This document shows positions 50,061-61,566 of a DNA stretch of 64,000 nt, piece by piece; the stretch's first letter is position 1; each line of letters starts with the position of its first letter. The notes beneath the pieces were generated by a model that was given only the letters and a program-made list of their open reading frames with translations, did no database searches and had not been told where the DNA came from. This DNA comes from Sphagnum compactum. Its lineage: Eukaryota > Bryophyta > Sphagnopsida > Sphagnales. The stretch is from assembly GCA_965153455.1 (NCBI GenBank), contig OZ234502.1, forward strand, positions 5,859,495-5,923,494. Reading direction: 5' to 3'. A program made the translations under genes and the position numbers.

Positions 50061-52153
50061 TTATTTTGAAATAAACTTTTGAACTTTGTTTAAGTTTAAA
50101 TGCCTCAATGCATGCCTCATTTTACATTGTAATGTCTATCACTTCAACTCCAAACATATTGTTTGTAGTCCCTTTTGTTTTGTGGTCTTTACAATTTCAA
50201 AAAGAGTGGTTGTGCTAGGAGCAATGGGAGCATTACTCTGTTGTTCATTTTTGAGCATGCTCGAAGTTTTTGCAACTCCTCATTTCTTGCAATTTGAAAT
50301 TTTCACATGCCTCCTTTGACACAAGCTAGTCATCAGGCATGGTGAACAACTCCATGGTTTATTGCACTTCAAGGATGGCAACATTTCTCTAAGTTGTTGC
50401 AATCATGTTTGCAATCACATGCATTTTTGCCCTCATGGCATAGTCTTTCAACTTTGTCAAATTTTCGTCCTCCTTTGCAACTTTTGAACCTTGTGGTCAA
50501 AAATTTCTACCTCACTTGTGCCTACTTGTTCTATGTTTTTTCACTCCATGAGTGACGTCTTATGCATATCCTCTTGCATGTCCACCCATTGTGAATTGCC
50601 TTTTAGAAGTAATTAATAATGTATGAAGGTGAATGACTATTGTTTTGGGTGTTTGTTTTCATAAAACTTCAATGCCTTTTGCAATGTGTCTTCAACAAAT
50701 CTCCCAAATTCATCCAAGGCAACAAGAGACCTATGGCAACCCACAAACTTGGAGATATGTGCTTAATTACCCTCCATTTTGTTTCCAAACTTCTTGCATG
50801 CCTATTTGCACATGTTGGAGGTTGATTTTTTGTTGTAATGTTGTTGCACCCTATCTCAAAATGTTTTCGTTTTTTGTCCACTACCAATCACAAGGTCTTG
50901 CAAAACATGGAGATACAACTTGCAAAATTAATCATCTTCTTCAACAAGGAAGTTTTTCCTCTTTTTTGACTTTGTATTCATTGTTCCAAAAATCACAATG
51001 CTTGTTGCATGCAATGTGCTAAGCTCTAGACCTTTCAAAAATTCTTCTATGAAGTTTGGTGATGTCATCTCTTCTTCCTCTTGATGTTAGAAATGGTGAA
51101 ACACCAGGTTCAATGAGCTCATCCATATCTTGCACGAATGTAATAGTGAAAACCATTGATTTCTTTCAAGGCCAAGACATTTTATTCCAAGTGGAGATGC
51201 AAGTGGGGTCCAAGTTTTTGGGTTTTCCCTTTTCACATGTTAGTTTACCATTAGGTAGTTGTTTGGGGTGCTCCTCCAAATATGTTCTTTAGTTTGGTAA
51301 TGTGACCTTCACATACAATACAAATTTTTTGTCAATGTTATATGAAAATAAGAACGAGAGCACAACTAGAGTAAGGCTCAAAAGGTGAGGGCATTCATGT
51401 AAAGTAAAGCCTAAAGCCACAGGCTATACCAAAATATGTGCTTGGCTTCACCTCGTGTGGGTGTCATTGTGATAAAGCCCACAACAAACTAAGAGCTTTA
51501 CTGAATGTAAAGACTTTTGTATTAAAAAAAAAATCCTTATGATACCCATCAAGTACCCAATGGGTATCACAAGAAACATATTTTTAAAAAACAAGACATT
51601 TCAAACAACCTCTGAAAAAATATGTTGGGTAAGGTGCCTTCCCATTACACTCAAAAGAAATGGTGCAAGTAGGTCAAACTCACAAAACCATCAATCAATT
51701 TTGGTGGTAAACTGAGTTTCACCCTGTCTTTCCTTTCTCCAGAGCGCCTTCACTGCTGCTACATATATTTTCACTGCTCGTACCTGTACAACTACTATAC
51801 CGTAATTAGTTTCGAACCTTGTGCACTAAATGTGCTGAGTCTCAGCATTTCATACTGAGATTTAATAAAAATGTCTTTACTTTGCGGATATCACTGAAAG
51901 AGAGGATAAGGGGTGAAAGGAGGCCCAAAGACAGGGTGAAGACTTTACGGATAACTCTAGTATAGATCCATTTCCTGTAGAAAAAATTACCCATGGCCCG
52001 AAACCGGCGAAATAAAGGGTGACCCCCGGGTACCACCTTATCTAGTCCGAGAAGAGAGAGAGAGCGCGCGGGCGGCGAGAGAGAGAGACAGAGAAGAGAG
52101 AGACACTCTCGCAGACACAGAGGAGTGTGTTTGCTTTGATCGTGTGTGTCATC
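50061..52153. other. Spacer and upstream flank of the plastid coiled-coil gene
   Basis: 50.1-51.7 kb is repeat-like AT-rich DNA without a recognisable gene. From about 51.7 kb composition rises in G and C. 52027-52115 is a purine-rich GA microsatellite zone that I take as the leader of the gene starting at 52154. Confidence 0.5.
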
Positions 52154-54664
52154 ATGATTTCTTGCGCAAGAATCATGGCTTTGTCTTGCTCTATAGGATT
52201 GTGCACTCCTGCAATCAAAACCCATGAATTAACTGCATTGCAATCCTTCAGGAAACTCGACATTGCAAGCAGAGGACGCTTTGCTCGGCTTGCACCACGA
52301 CGGGGACAGTTGCAGATCACTTGCGTGGGATGGGTGTGTCCCCTTCTCTCTATTCCTCTTGAGCTTTCTTTTCTAGTTCCAGTCTTCTTTTCATCCGTGT
52401 GAGGTTGCCGCCAGAGAGCTGGATTTTTATTTGTGTGGATTGGATTCCCTTCTCTCCTGCGGCTGCTCCTTATGTATTAGATGCTTCGCGGGTGATTTTG
52501 AAATGAACGGAATGAGAGCTGGAAGAGGATTGTAGAAGCAGCTTCCAGAAGAATAGAGGTTTTCCTCTTTTTTTTCTGTTTTTTTTTTTTTCTTTTTCTT
52601 GGGGCGGCGGTGGCTGGGTGGCTAGAAGAGGTTTTGCGAGCTAGGACTTGTGGTAAGTTTGTTTCTTGTAAATCGATGTTCTGGTATCACAGGATCCAGA
52701 GGGTATTCTCGCTCCACCTCAGCCGGGACACATCGCTAGGAGAAGTTATCAGCGCAAGCTGGAAGAGGATGTGGACGAGAAGGAGAGAGTGGAAAAGCAG
52801 ATGCAAGATGAAAGGGAGCGGCGCAGATTTGCTCGAGAGGTAAAGCCCTGAATCCACCTAATAAGCTCGTTCATCGCCCAAGAACCAAAGTGACGAAGCA
52901 AGGCAGAAAGCATGTTGAGGATCAAAACTGCTATGCAATTCGTGGAAGAAATGGAGAGAACCCACTATCTCCAAAAAATTTGCAAAGCTGATGGGGTCTC
53001 AGTGAAATCTGTTTTGCAGAATCGGCCTGTTCCAGAATCACATGCAGATCTTGTGGAGTTTTTTCTGAGTACAGAGAGCCAGGAAATGAACTTTGAAATT
53101 GCTCGATACAGACCCAGGTAGTCAAGTCAGTCTCCTTTTCTTCAGCCATGTCTAAACCCCAAACCTAAAAAACCCACCCAACCCCACTCCACCTTAATCC
53201 TCTTCTGGAGGTACAACATTGACATTACCATAGTGCATGGTATAATTGCATTGAATAATTACACAGAAGGGTTTTAATGCTCAAATTTGCAGAAATGCAG
53301 GCTGCAGGATGACTTCTTCTCACACCTGAAGTCAGAAATCGGGTCACTGCGCTTTGCTGTGAATCACACACAGGTTACATGATCCTCTTTCCTTCACATT
53401 GGTCTATGCTTCTATGTGTTTTGAAAACCTTATGGGCTTACAGTCATCCTTCCTTCAGTTGAATGTTGAAACATGTGCAAATTGTCCTTAACAATGTGTC
53501 AATGACCTCTGTGTAGGTCTGGAAGCAAGGCAGAATCAAGTGCTCAACTGATGTGTCATTATGGGTGCAGGATGTGGAGGACAGGTTAACTGAGCTTGAG
53601 GCACTTGACAAGGTGTTACAAGAGGGCCTTGGTAAGTTCATAAACTCACCAGCTTAGCTTGAATATATGCTTACTGACTCTGTCGAGGCTCAACATCTTC
53701 CAAGTTTATGAGCTAAGTAGGGGATGAATGTGATGGCAATTGCAGAAGCATATGATAGATTGGCTTCAGATCTAGTGGGTGCAAAGGACCGCCTAACCCA
53801 CATTCTTGTCTCCAAAGATAAGCGTGCCACAGTAAGTGAAGCTGTCTGAATGACCTTTCTTTCATTGGTCTCTAGCTATGTCCTGTTGCAAAGAACACAG
53901 AATAATTTTGGGCAGATGATTATATACAAATTTACAACTTCTACACTTATTCATGGTGAATGTGATGCATCTGACATTTTGTGAGCGACACTCATAAGGT
54001 TATGACCACACTCATTCTTCTGTTACCTTCCCAGTTGTTGTTGGGGAGTTTTCTCTGCTATCTCATGGATATGTTAGGAAGAACAACCTAGAACCATAAT
54101 TTTCACCAAAGCAGCATGTGTCATCAAAGATGGTCTATGATTTTGGGTTTCAAACTATTAGTGATGAAGAATACTGTGCCCTGGATTTCTCTAGGTTCCT
54201 GAGAACAAATTGTGTACCGCATGCTGATTCTTCTGAAGTAGTCCTTGGAGTCAAGGTATTATTTGTCTTTATCTTTGATTCTTAGTGGCTAACAAGATGG
54301 TGTGTTACAGCTGTTGGAGATGGCAGGGAATAATGAGTTGGACAGGCCACTGCTGGGATTACTGGACGAGAACATTGCTGCTGCTGCTGCTACCAATAAT
54401 CAGGTGGGTGATATATTGCAGTACATTTTTCCTAGAGGATAATTTTTATGTATTGAGTCCCTATGCCTGGAGCATATGTACGAGTTGAACATGTCAATAG
54501 AGTGGCTTCGGGGGCGATGGAATGTAAGGTGCTAGGTACATGTAGTAGGGTTTCTCTATTTAGTCAGAAAATCTTAACATGCTGGTTTGGTTTTGATGTA
54601 GGAGCAAGTGGTCGAGTTCCTGAAGAAGATTCGGACTGCTGTTGTAAAATACATCACTGTTTAA
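52154..54664 (+). CDS. Conserved plastid-targeted coiled-coil protein, function unknown
   Basis: Eight exons: 52154-52333, 52693-52839, 53020-53117, 53301-53373, 53571-53631, 53746-53831, 54311-54403, 54602-54664. The total of 801 bases gives 266 residues in consistent phase. The N-terminus (about residues 1-55) is rich in Ser, Arg and hydroxylated residues without clusters of acids, as in chloroplast transit peptides. A second ATG seven codons in is an alternative start. DPEGILAPPQPGHIARRSYQ leads into a charged coiled coil (EKERVEKQMQDERERRR). Helical segments follow: ADLVEFFLSTESQEMNFEIA, DFFSHLKSEIGSLRFAV, VEDRLTELEALDKVLQEGL, LGLLDENIAAA and the end FLKKIRTAVVKYITV. I recall homologous uncharacterised proteins across land plants but no assigned role. 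No membrane helix or catalytic motif is seen. Confidence 0.85.
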
Positions 54665-55795
54665 TAGCTGTCAAATTGAGCTCATCCTAATTCTCAACCA
54701 GCCTGTTACCTGAATATTTTTGTAGGTAATTTCATCTGCCATTCCTCTCCATGCCCTTTTTCCTTCTATCTGCAATTAGTTGCAGAATTTCAATCCAATA
54801 CCAGAAAGCCCATTTGTATACTGGGTATGCTTATCATGTTTGTGTGCCTCAAAGGAACTGAAAATAGTCTGTGCCTGAATGGGACAGTTTGCAAGGATCC
54901 TGACAGTGTGCGAGAGAGGAAAATAGATCAGAGCATCACACTCATGGAGCCAGGAAGCTGGATTGCAAAAGCATAACACAGCATTGCGTTCCCACCTCTT
55001 TCACTGCCACCATTGATGACCATCCAAGAATGAGAATACAATTTCTATCTTATGCCTCTTCTTGTATATTCATGTTGTTCATATGGGTGGTCACAAAGGA
55101 AAAAATAGCAGGACTGTCTCTTTATAATCTTGTGTTGTTTGTCATTCACTTCATATCTCTTCGTATTCTTGCGTTTACACATCTTGCCCCTGACTTCTTA
55201 CGTGATATGTATTCATTTTTTGGGGTTATTGTGATATTGCATTACATTGTGGATTTAGAATGGGAGATTTTTGCTTAGCAGTTTTTCTCTGAAAAAATTC
55301 CAAGTAGTCGATATGATCAGATATTTTCCCAAGGAGCAGACCCAAGTTCGATTCATCATAAGATCCAGTACCTTGTGTGATTGCATGTGCAGCAAGTAAT
55401 GGAGTTGTTTTGGTTGATGGATTTGACGATTTTTAGGTTAGAGCAAGTTACATGGAGGGTGTTAGCCAGTCATTTTAAACTCTACGCCACAAACCTTGAC
55501 CATCAAATTATGCAAAGATGAAATTGGTCTTTACAAACTTGAAGTGACAAATGGAACACTTGCGGAAAAGGCATCAAAATATTTAGGTTGGAAACAAAGC
55601 TAACTGATATTGTAACATTATCTAATTTTTATGTGAATTTTTCTTTGGGATTGCCTTATAATTGTCACCCTGGTAGGGAAGTTTGTTGTGTACACAGGGG
55701 CTTCAATATTGATTGCCAACTGCGAATGTTATTGTTGGCCAATTCTTCTAGGCAAGGGCTATGTGATCACCGGGGTCTATAACATGAGAAGTAGC
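54665..55795. other. 3' flank and spacer, no gene supported
   Basis: Holds the probable 3' UTR of the coiled-coil gene. A short open frame at 55030-55278 is hydrophobic and unrecognised; no splice-linked partner is seen. Confidence 0.5.
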
Positions 55796-55798
55796 TTA

Positions 55799-56159
55799 GA
55801 GCAACTCCAGCAGTGCTCGGTATGTGACCCTGCAAAATAAAATTAGATGAAAAAAAGGCAAAACTTGGTGGTTTAGCATAGCAAAATGTTTTTGGTCCAA
55901 TTTTTTGCACAGTTTGTGGAGCCTGGTAAAAGGCACGATTTCCAGAGAAGAGTATAGTAAATATGATATGATTGTTGCTCCGTGGTAGTGATTGGTCAAT
56001 AATAATGGTTTGTCCAGGTGGTTTGCTATTAGTAGTCTCCCACCTATTTGCAGTACCAGTTTTAGTTTTATGGGTGGGGTTTGAAAAAACCAAATAACCA
56101 AACTTAGATGTAAGAAATGCTTTTGTAGGGTCACATATTGGTCACTGGTAGAGATGCTC
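55799..56159. mobile_element. Harbinger-type MITE, copy A, complete with TTA duplication
   Basis: The left end is TTA|GAGCAACTCCAGCAGTG and the right end is CACTGGTAGAGATGCTC|TTA. That is a 17-base imperfect terminal inverted repeat flanked by identical TTA triplets at 55796-55798 and 56160-56162. TTA is the usual target of PIF/Harbinger elements. Subterminal gtgaccctgcaaa on the left is matched by gtagggtcaca on the right. It is 361 bases with no coding capacity. The next element begins right after the right-hand TTA. Confidence 0.85.
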
Positions 56160-56162
56160 TTA

Positions 56163-57700
56163 GAGCATTTCCATCTTGCTTGCTTGGGCATTTGTGGTTT
56201 CACCTACAAAGTGATGGTGCTTGTAGAGGGACATAGTGCATAATGTAATGGCAAAACTTTTCACCACCTTGATCATTTTCCCATCAATATACTCTTGCAT
56301 GGCATCTTTCTCCTTTCAAAAGGTGCCAAGTTTATTCATGTGTGTATTTTGCATGCAACATCTCTTTAATACATATGCTTATTGGTTTTTTCTGGCTACA
56401 ACATGTCTTTCATTTGATTTAGTGCAAATTGTCTACAGGCTATTCATTATTAGCATTGTGCATATGCGAGTTGATTTGGTGCACATTGTTTGCAAGCTAT
56501 TCATTATTGACATTGTGCGTCTACGAGTTGATATGGTGCACACTATTTACAAGCTATTCATTATTGGCATTGTGCATCTATGAGTTGATTTGGTGCACAT
56601 TGTTTGTAAGCTATTCATTGTCAACATTGTGTGTCTACAAGATGTAGCAATGGAGCAATGATCAACAAATTTCCACAATTTCATGCAAGCAAAAGCTTGA
56701 GGTTGAACAAATGATCTTCAACATAGTGTTTTGCACTCAGCCTAAAGGGAGATCCAATCATGGATGTAGTTGGATTAGTTATAGTGCAAACATTCAATGA
56801 CAACAAGAACGTGGCCATGATCACATATGGCATGACTACTTTTGGAATGACCATGGTTATAACTAGCAATGATACAAGATGTAACATATCTTTTTGTCAC
56901 ATCATGGATGTTGTTACACATGATTTTTATTTCTCACAACATCTTTGGTTTATCTTCAATTCTAAAATGCATTGTTCCAATTAAGATGTTAACATACAAT
57001 GTAGTTACTAATCCATGTGATGAACATTGCAAGTTGGGAAAGTCAACTATAATGGAGGTATTGAAAAGGATTCATAGAGTTGTGAAAGAGTGTATTGAGT
57101 CCAAGTACCTTTGGTAACCAAACAAAATTGACAAACAACTATAGATCAACACCCATCATGGCTTTTCAAGTATGTTTGTTAGTTTAAATTGCATGCATAA
57201 TGCTTGGAAAAATTGCCCAATGTCTTAGCAATATCAATTTAGTGACAAGACAATAATAACAAGATTATCTTAGAAGCAATTGCGTATCAAAGTTCATGGT
57301 TTTGGCATGCACATTTTGGTTTTCATAGGAAAAATAATCATTTGAATGTTCTTGATCATAGTCCTTTTGTTGTTAATTTTCTTGCAAGGTGATGGATCTA
57401 ATGTGAAATTCATGGTTAATATTGGAAATGAGTATGCTCAGTATTACTTGCTTGTTGATGGAATATATCCACATTGGTTTATTTTTGTGCAAACAATTCA
57501 TGAACCCCAATGGGAAATGTGAACTCATTTTGTTCCTTCACAAAAGTCTTACACAAAGGATGTTGAATGCACCCCTGAAGTGTTGCAAGCTAGGGAGCGC
57601 ACCCGAACTCCTTATCCTTCCGCTATTTTCACCTTTGGACTCGTAGTTGAGTCTATCAAGGAGCTTGAATGTGCGTCACCAAATTAGGGGGGTCAAAAAC
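56163..57700 (+). pseudogene. Decayed PIF/Harbinger transposase (copy 2) with left terminus
   Basis: It starts TTA|GAGCATTTCCATC, the same kind of terminus as copy 1. Transposase-like segments in shifting plus frames include GFGMHILVF or WFWHAHFGF (near 57300) and HLNVLDHSPF (near 57340). NIGNEYAQYYLLVDGIYPHW follows near 57418-57480, then FVQTIHEP. The N-terminal half is mostly lost or replaced by the 57-bp minisatellite at 56418-56645. Near 57580 the reading passes from transposase-like VLQAR into an unrelated open stretch (RTPYPSAIFTFGLVVESIKE). This suggests a junction with another repeat. It is not functional. Confidence 0.72.
56418..56645 (+). repeat. 57-bp minisatellite, four copies, reads as 19-residue repeats
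   Basis: Four consecutive units each begin tttggtgcacattgttt or a close variant and contain aagctattcatta and gagttga. Start positions 56418, 56475, 56532 and 56589 are exactly 57 bases apart. Because 57 is a multiple of three, one frame reads the same 19 residues repeatedly (about VHIVCKLFIIDIVRLRVDL). It lies within the Harbinger copy 2 span. Confidence 0.9.
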
Positions 57701-58744
57701 TAAAAACAACAAAGCACAACCAGTTCTTGAACACTCAATTTTATTTTTTATCTTGCTATGTTGTTATTATAGTTCAAAGATTATTTGTTAAGGTGGTGTT
57801 CCTATAACATTTTAAATCATTTAAAATGAAAAAGAAATGAGAAAGTTGTGAACTTTGAAAGTAGGAGGGGTCCAAATAGAAAAAAAAAGAAAAACATGTT
57901 TTGTAAATATGAAAGTTTTTTTTTTCAACTTTCATTGGTTTTTTTCCTTTTCTAGTTCCAAAACAAAAACTTGGGCAATGAGAGCTAAACTTATGAACCT
58001 TTTTAACCATCAATGCAAGTAAGGTTTTAATTATGTTTGTTTTAGTGAGTTATTTTCAATTAAGTTTTAACTATATAATTTCTCTTATATTTTGATTGGG
58101 TCCAATTAAATTTTAATTAGGTTTCAACTATGTATAAGGTAATCCCATGATGTGTGTTATTTCTATTTGTTATTTAGTTCTAAATTTTCCAGATTTTAAA
58201 GTGTTTTTTTCTTTGTCAAGCTTCCTTATTCTTGAATAATGAATGATGATGTTTTTATTGATTTTTAATGTGTGCAACTAATCCACAATCTTTTTCTCGA
58301 TGCATTATAACTTAGATTCCTATTAAGTTTTTTCACTTCTATCAACTTCTTTTTTTTAAATTCAAAAATGCAGGGTGGAACTATGAACAAGTCAAAAGAC
58401 ATGGTCCAACAAGGCAACAATCCAATTAAACATGCCAAACAACAAGTTCACACCATTAGTGCATAAACATAAGACAACCACCTTATAGGATAGCCATTTC
58501 ATTGTTTCAATAAATGTTTGATTAATAGCATTAACATCTTTAGGATGTAGATAGGACCATTTCTTACATGGGAACAATGTTTCCTTGCATAATTTTCATA
58601 TTATAATAAGTTTTGCATTCTTAGTTGATATAAGTATATGATGCTTTTATTATGATTTGATTTTCTTTAGTTAATTTTAACTAGGTGCATTATCCCCACA
58701 ATTTAGTTTTAGTAGTTTTACAATTGTGATTCTAATTTGTGTAG

Positions 58745-59545
58745 ACTTGTAATCTCAACTACATTTCAACTAATTTACATAAATTTTGACTTATTTTCAA
58801 CTTATTTTCAACTTGCTTTCAATTACCTTGTAATTGATCTCTTTACTTTGGCTCGACTTCACATATGTTGGATGACCTGCAAACAACAAGATGCCATGTG
58901 TCATGCAAGTGTGTAACATATGTGTCGATGGGGCACAATATCATATGTCGACATTTTCAATAATCAATGCTTTCAAGATTTTGAAACCATACACATGGCA
59001 CATGTCAAATAATTTAGTTTGATGGTGGACCACAAATGCCCATGTGACACGTGTCAATTCCATTAGTTATAATATAATTGAATAATAATCAAAATTCTAA
59101 AATTCCATGCCCTTCCTCAATGACATGACACATGCCAATGCTACATTGATTGTAATATAGTTGAAAGATAGTCATAATTCCAATTCCACACCCCCAAATG
59201 ACATGACACGTAGGTGGATGAAGTTCATCCATTGACTTGCCAACATGGAATCAATTAGGTGTAATCAACATTTTACTGTTGAAATGTTGCATTGATTAAA
59301 AATGTATGTCATTTTCAATTAAAATGTTGTCACCTCAACATTAACCCACAAATTGACACATGTATGTTGTTTTCAACTATGTTATAGGGTCGACTCAATA
59401 TTGTTAATTATTTTGGAAATTAGTTGACAACGTCATTTTTGAGTTGCAAAAAACATTTTGCAGTTGAAAGTGATGTTTTCAACTATAAATGACAATTGAA
59501 AAGTAGTTGAAAACATAGTTGAAAAATGGGGTTTTTCTCTTAGTG
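58745..59545. repeat. Candidate fold-back element with TTTTCAACT-rich arms
   Basis: The left arm has repeated ttattttcaacttattttca. The right arm has the complement words gttgaaaacatagttgaaaa. No exact terminal repeat or target duplication could be fixed, so the limits are approximate. Confidence 0.35.
59041..59205. repeat. Tandem duplication, unit about 80 bases
   Basis: Two copies share tgacac(g/a)tg, then attagttataatataattga or attgattgtaatatagttga, then tcaaaattc or tcataattc, then ccatgccc or ccacaccc. A third copy begins at acatgacacgt. Confidence 0.6.
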
Positions 59546-59687
59546 TTATCATTGATGGGTCAACATTGTTCTGTTAGTTGATGGCATTTGCACATAAGCC
59601 AATGTTGTCATTGTCAAACCCATTCGAATAGACTTGGTATCACAAGAGGGTTTTTTTTATGGGGTGGCAACAATCATGGCGACGTAG

Positions 59688-59951
59688 GTGAAGGAAGGAC
59701 TTTATCGTGACCATTACCTAATGGACATGTTTTTTCCTCTTGCCATAAAGGTCTTTGGGTGTTTTCACCAGCGGTTCAACAACTTTTTTCATCGATGTGT
59801 TAACATGGCGTGGACAACAAAAGGCATCGAAGGCCCTCCTTTATTGGTGTTTTATTGGTGGTACGTTCCTTTTATAGAGAAAGAATGTCAATGGCTTTAT
59901 AGACAGTGTAAGCCACATCCATATCGAGGCAAGCTGTTATTGCAAGGGTAG
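59688..59951 (+). pseudogene. Possible retroelement-like ORF fragment
   Basis: An 87-codon open stretch reads DMFFPLAIKVFGCFHQRFNN, then FFHRCVNMAWTTKG and GPPLLV. I have an uncertain memory of similar text in C-terminal parts of abundant plant reverse-transcriptase-type ORFs. After GPPL the frame seems to shift. The call is weak and rests on memory; it could be another repeat-encoded protein. Confidence 0.3.
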
Positions 59952-60945
59952 GTTCTTCTAGGCTTGGAGTTTTATCAGGCTTCCTTCCCCCTTATTTTAG
60001 TTGATATGCTTCATGCAAGTGTTGGAGGTTTCAATACTTAGTGGTTCCCTTACCTTCGGGTGGCACTTCTCTTCTGGGTTGTTTACTTGCTTGGACTATG
60101 GTCTTTGCCATTTGTTTGTTTCTCTCTCCCTTTCTTGGGTGCTTTCTTTTTATGAAATTTGGAAGGATTTCATCACGATGGGCTTTTTGGCGCTTTGAAA
60201 GGATGGCTATGTTGGTATCCAAGTTGCTTTAATTTTGCACTTCATAGCGCTCTATTCAAGCATTCATAGCATGAACTCATTAGATACATCAATGGTCACT
60301 AAACAAAGAGTATGTGGTGGTTAGTCCCACCCTAGTCAAGCAAGGAACATAGTCCATACCAGTGTTGGGCGGGTATCGACTTTTGAGCAAACTAGCTGGT
60401 ACTAGTATTGAGTATTTAAAAAATAATTCAAAACTTTCTCCTACTTGAAAAAAAAAATTCATATCAGCATGTTATTTGGCATGGGATCTCTTTTAAAACT
60501 TAAATACTAGCTGGGTCCTGGTTTCAGCCTGGGCCCAAGGCTGCTTTGGGTATGTGACAAGTATACACTTGATATTGAGATCAATAATATATCGTTGGTA
60601 TTAAACTAATGTGACCTCCTCGAGTTCCTACCAAGCAGGTACTGTTATGACGATTGATATTACATCATGTCCCTACCAAACAGGTACGCATTTGAGCTTG
60701 GTATTGCCTCATGTCATTGCCTCGCGTTCAGTTCTTTGAAACCAGGACCAGTCTGCAGACCACAGTTCTAGCTTGGTAGCCGCCCCCACACTCATCCACA
60801 AAGGGGTTTTCTTTATCTAGAAGAAAAGAAGCATGAGAAGAACAGAAGCATGAGGGGTAGGATTGAAAAAAGAGCATGAAAAGGAATGAACATGACCCAA
60901 AAAACCAACCCTTTGTCAAGACTCAAAACATCTTTTATATATATA

Positions 60946-60984
<39 letters not shown>

Positions 60985-61564
60985 TGAGAGACATTTTAGA
61001 TGACTATTTACCAGTCACTTTGGGTACCTTCCTAGATCAGATCCCTTCCCAAAGCAACAATTCTCAAAAGCAGACCCAAATTTCTTGTCCTAGTTACTTT
61101 CTCAAACATTTTTAATAGCATTTTTCTTTGGATTGTGGACCTTGTTTTTATAGATTTTCTTTAATACATTTCTCATGACCCATATAACTTGAATCATAAT
61201 TTATAACTTTCACTCTCAAGCAAAGCTTTGGGTGTTTGGATCTCTAGTTATGGTGCATTCACACTTGATGTTATATAGTCAATGTTAAATTAAAATCCAG
61301 GTGGGATCCTAGGTGGCACCCAATGTTAGTTAAATGGGTGATAGCTTGACATTAAGTGAATGTTAACATAAAATGTTCATGGTAAGTAGGTGTAAGTCCT
61401 AAATCACTAGCATGGTATTAGGGGACTCTACACTACAGTTTCTAAAACCAATGATGAATGCACCTTTAATAGGTTGTAAGAATTTTTGTGGGGTGGTTAA
61501 ATTTTTTCATATTCTTGGAGGTTTTGTGGAAGTATTTCATATTCGCCATACCTATGTACCTACA
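59952..61564. other. Intergenic repeat-rich DNA
   Basis: No gene supported. Contains the TG microsatellite at 60949 and, at 60363, the phrase cagtgttgggcgggtatcga. That phrase is very like the candidate hAT terminus at 61567 and could be a second element end. Confidence 0.5.
60949..60979. repeat. (TG)n microsatellite
   Basis: About 15 uninterrupted TG units. Confidence 0.95.
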
Positions 61565-61566
61565 AG

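Larger units (their letters stand above)
57701..59687. other. AT-rich repeat-derived DNA without a gene
   Basis: No supported gene. It contains an 80-odd-base tandem duplication (59041-59205) and TTTTCAACT-rich stretches near 58.75-58.82 and 59.45-59.53 kb that are inverted relative to each other. Confidence 0.5.

Noticed and set aside
55030-55278. 82-codon hydrophobic open frame after the coiled-coil gene
   Set aside because: Probably chance in AT-rich 3' flank; hydrophobicity follows from T-rich codons.
59047-59056. gacacgtgtc palindrome resembling a G-box/ABRE
   Set aside because: It sits in a tandem duplication far from any gene, and the neighbouring copy has lost it.
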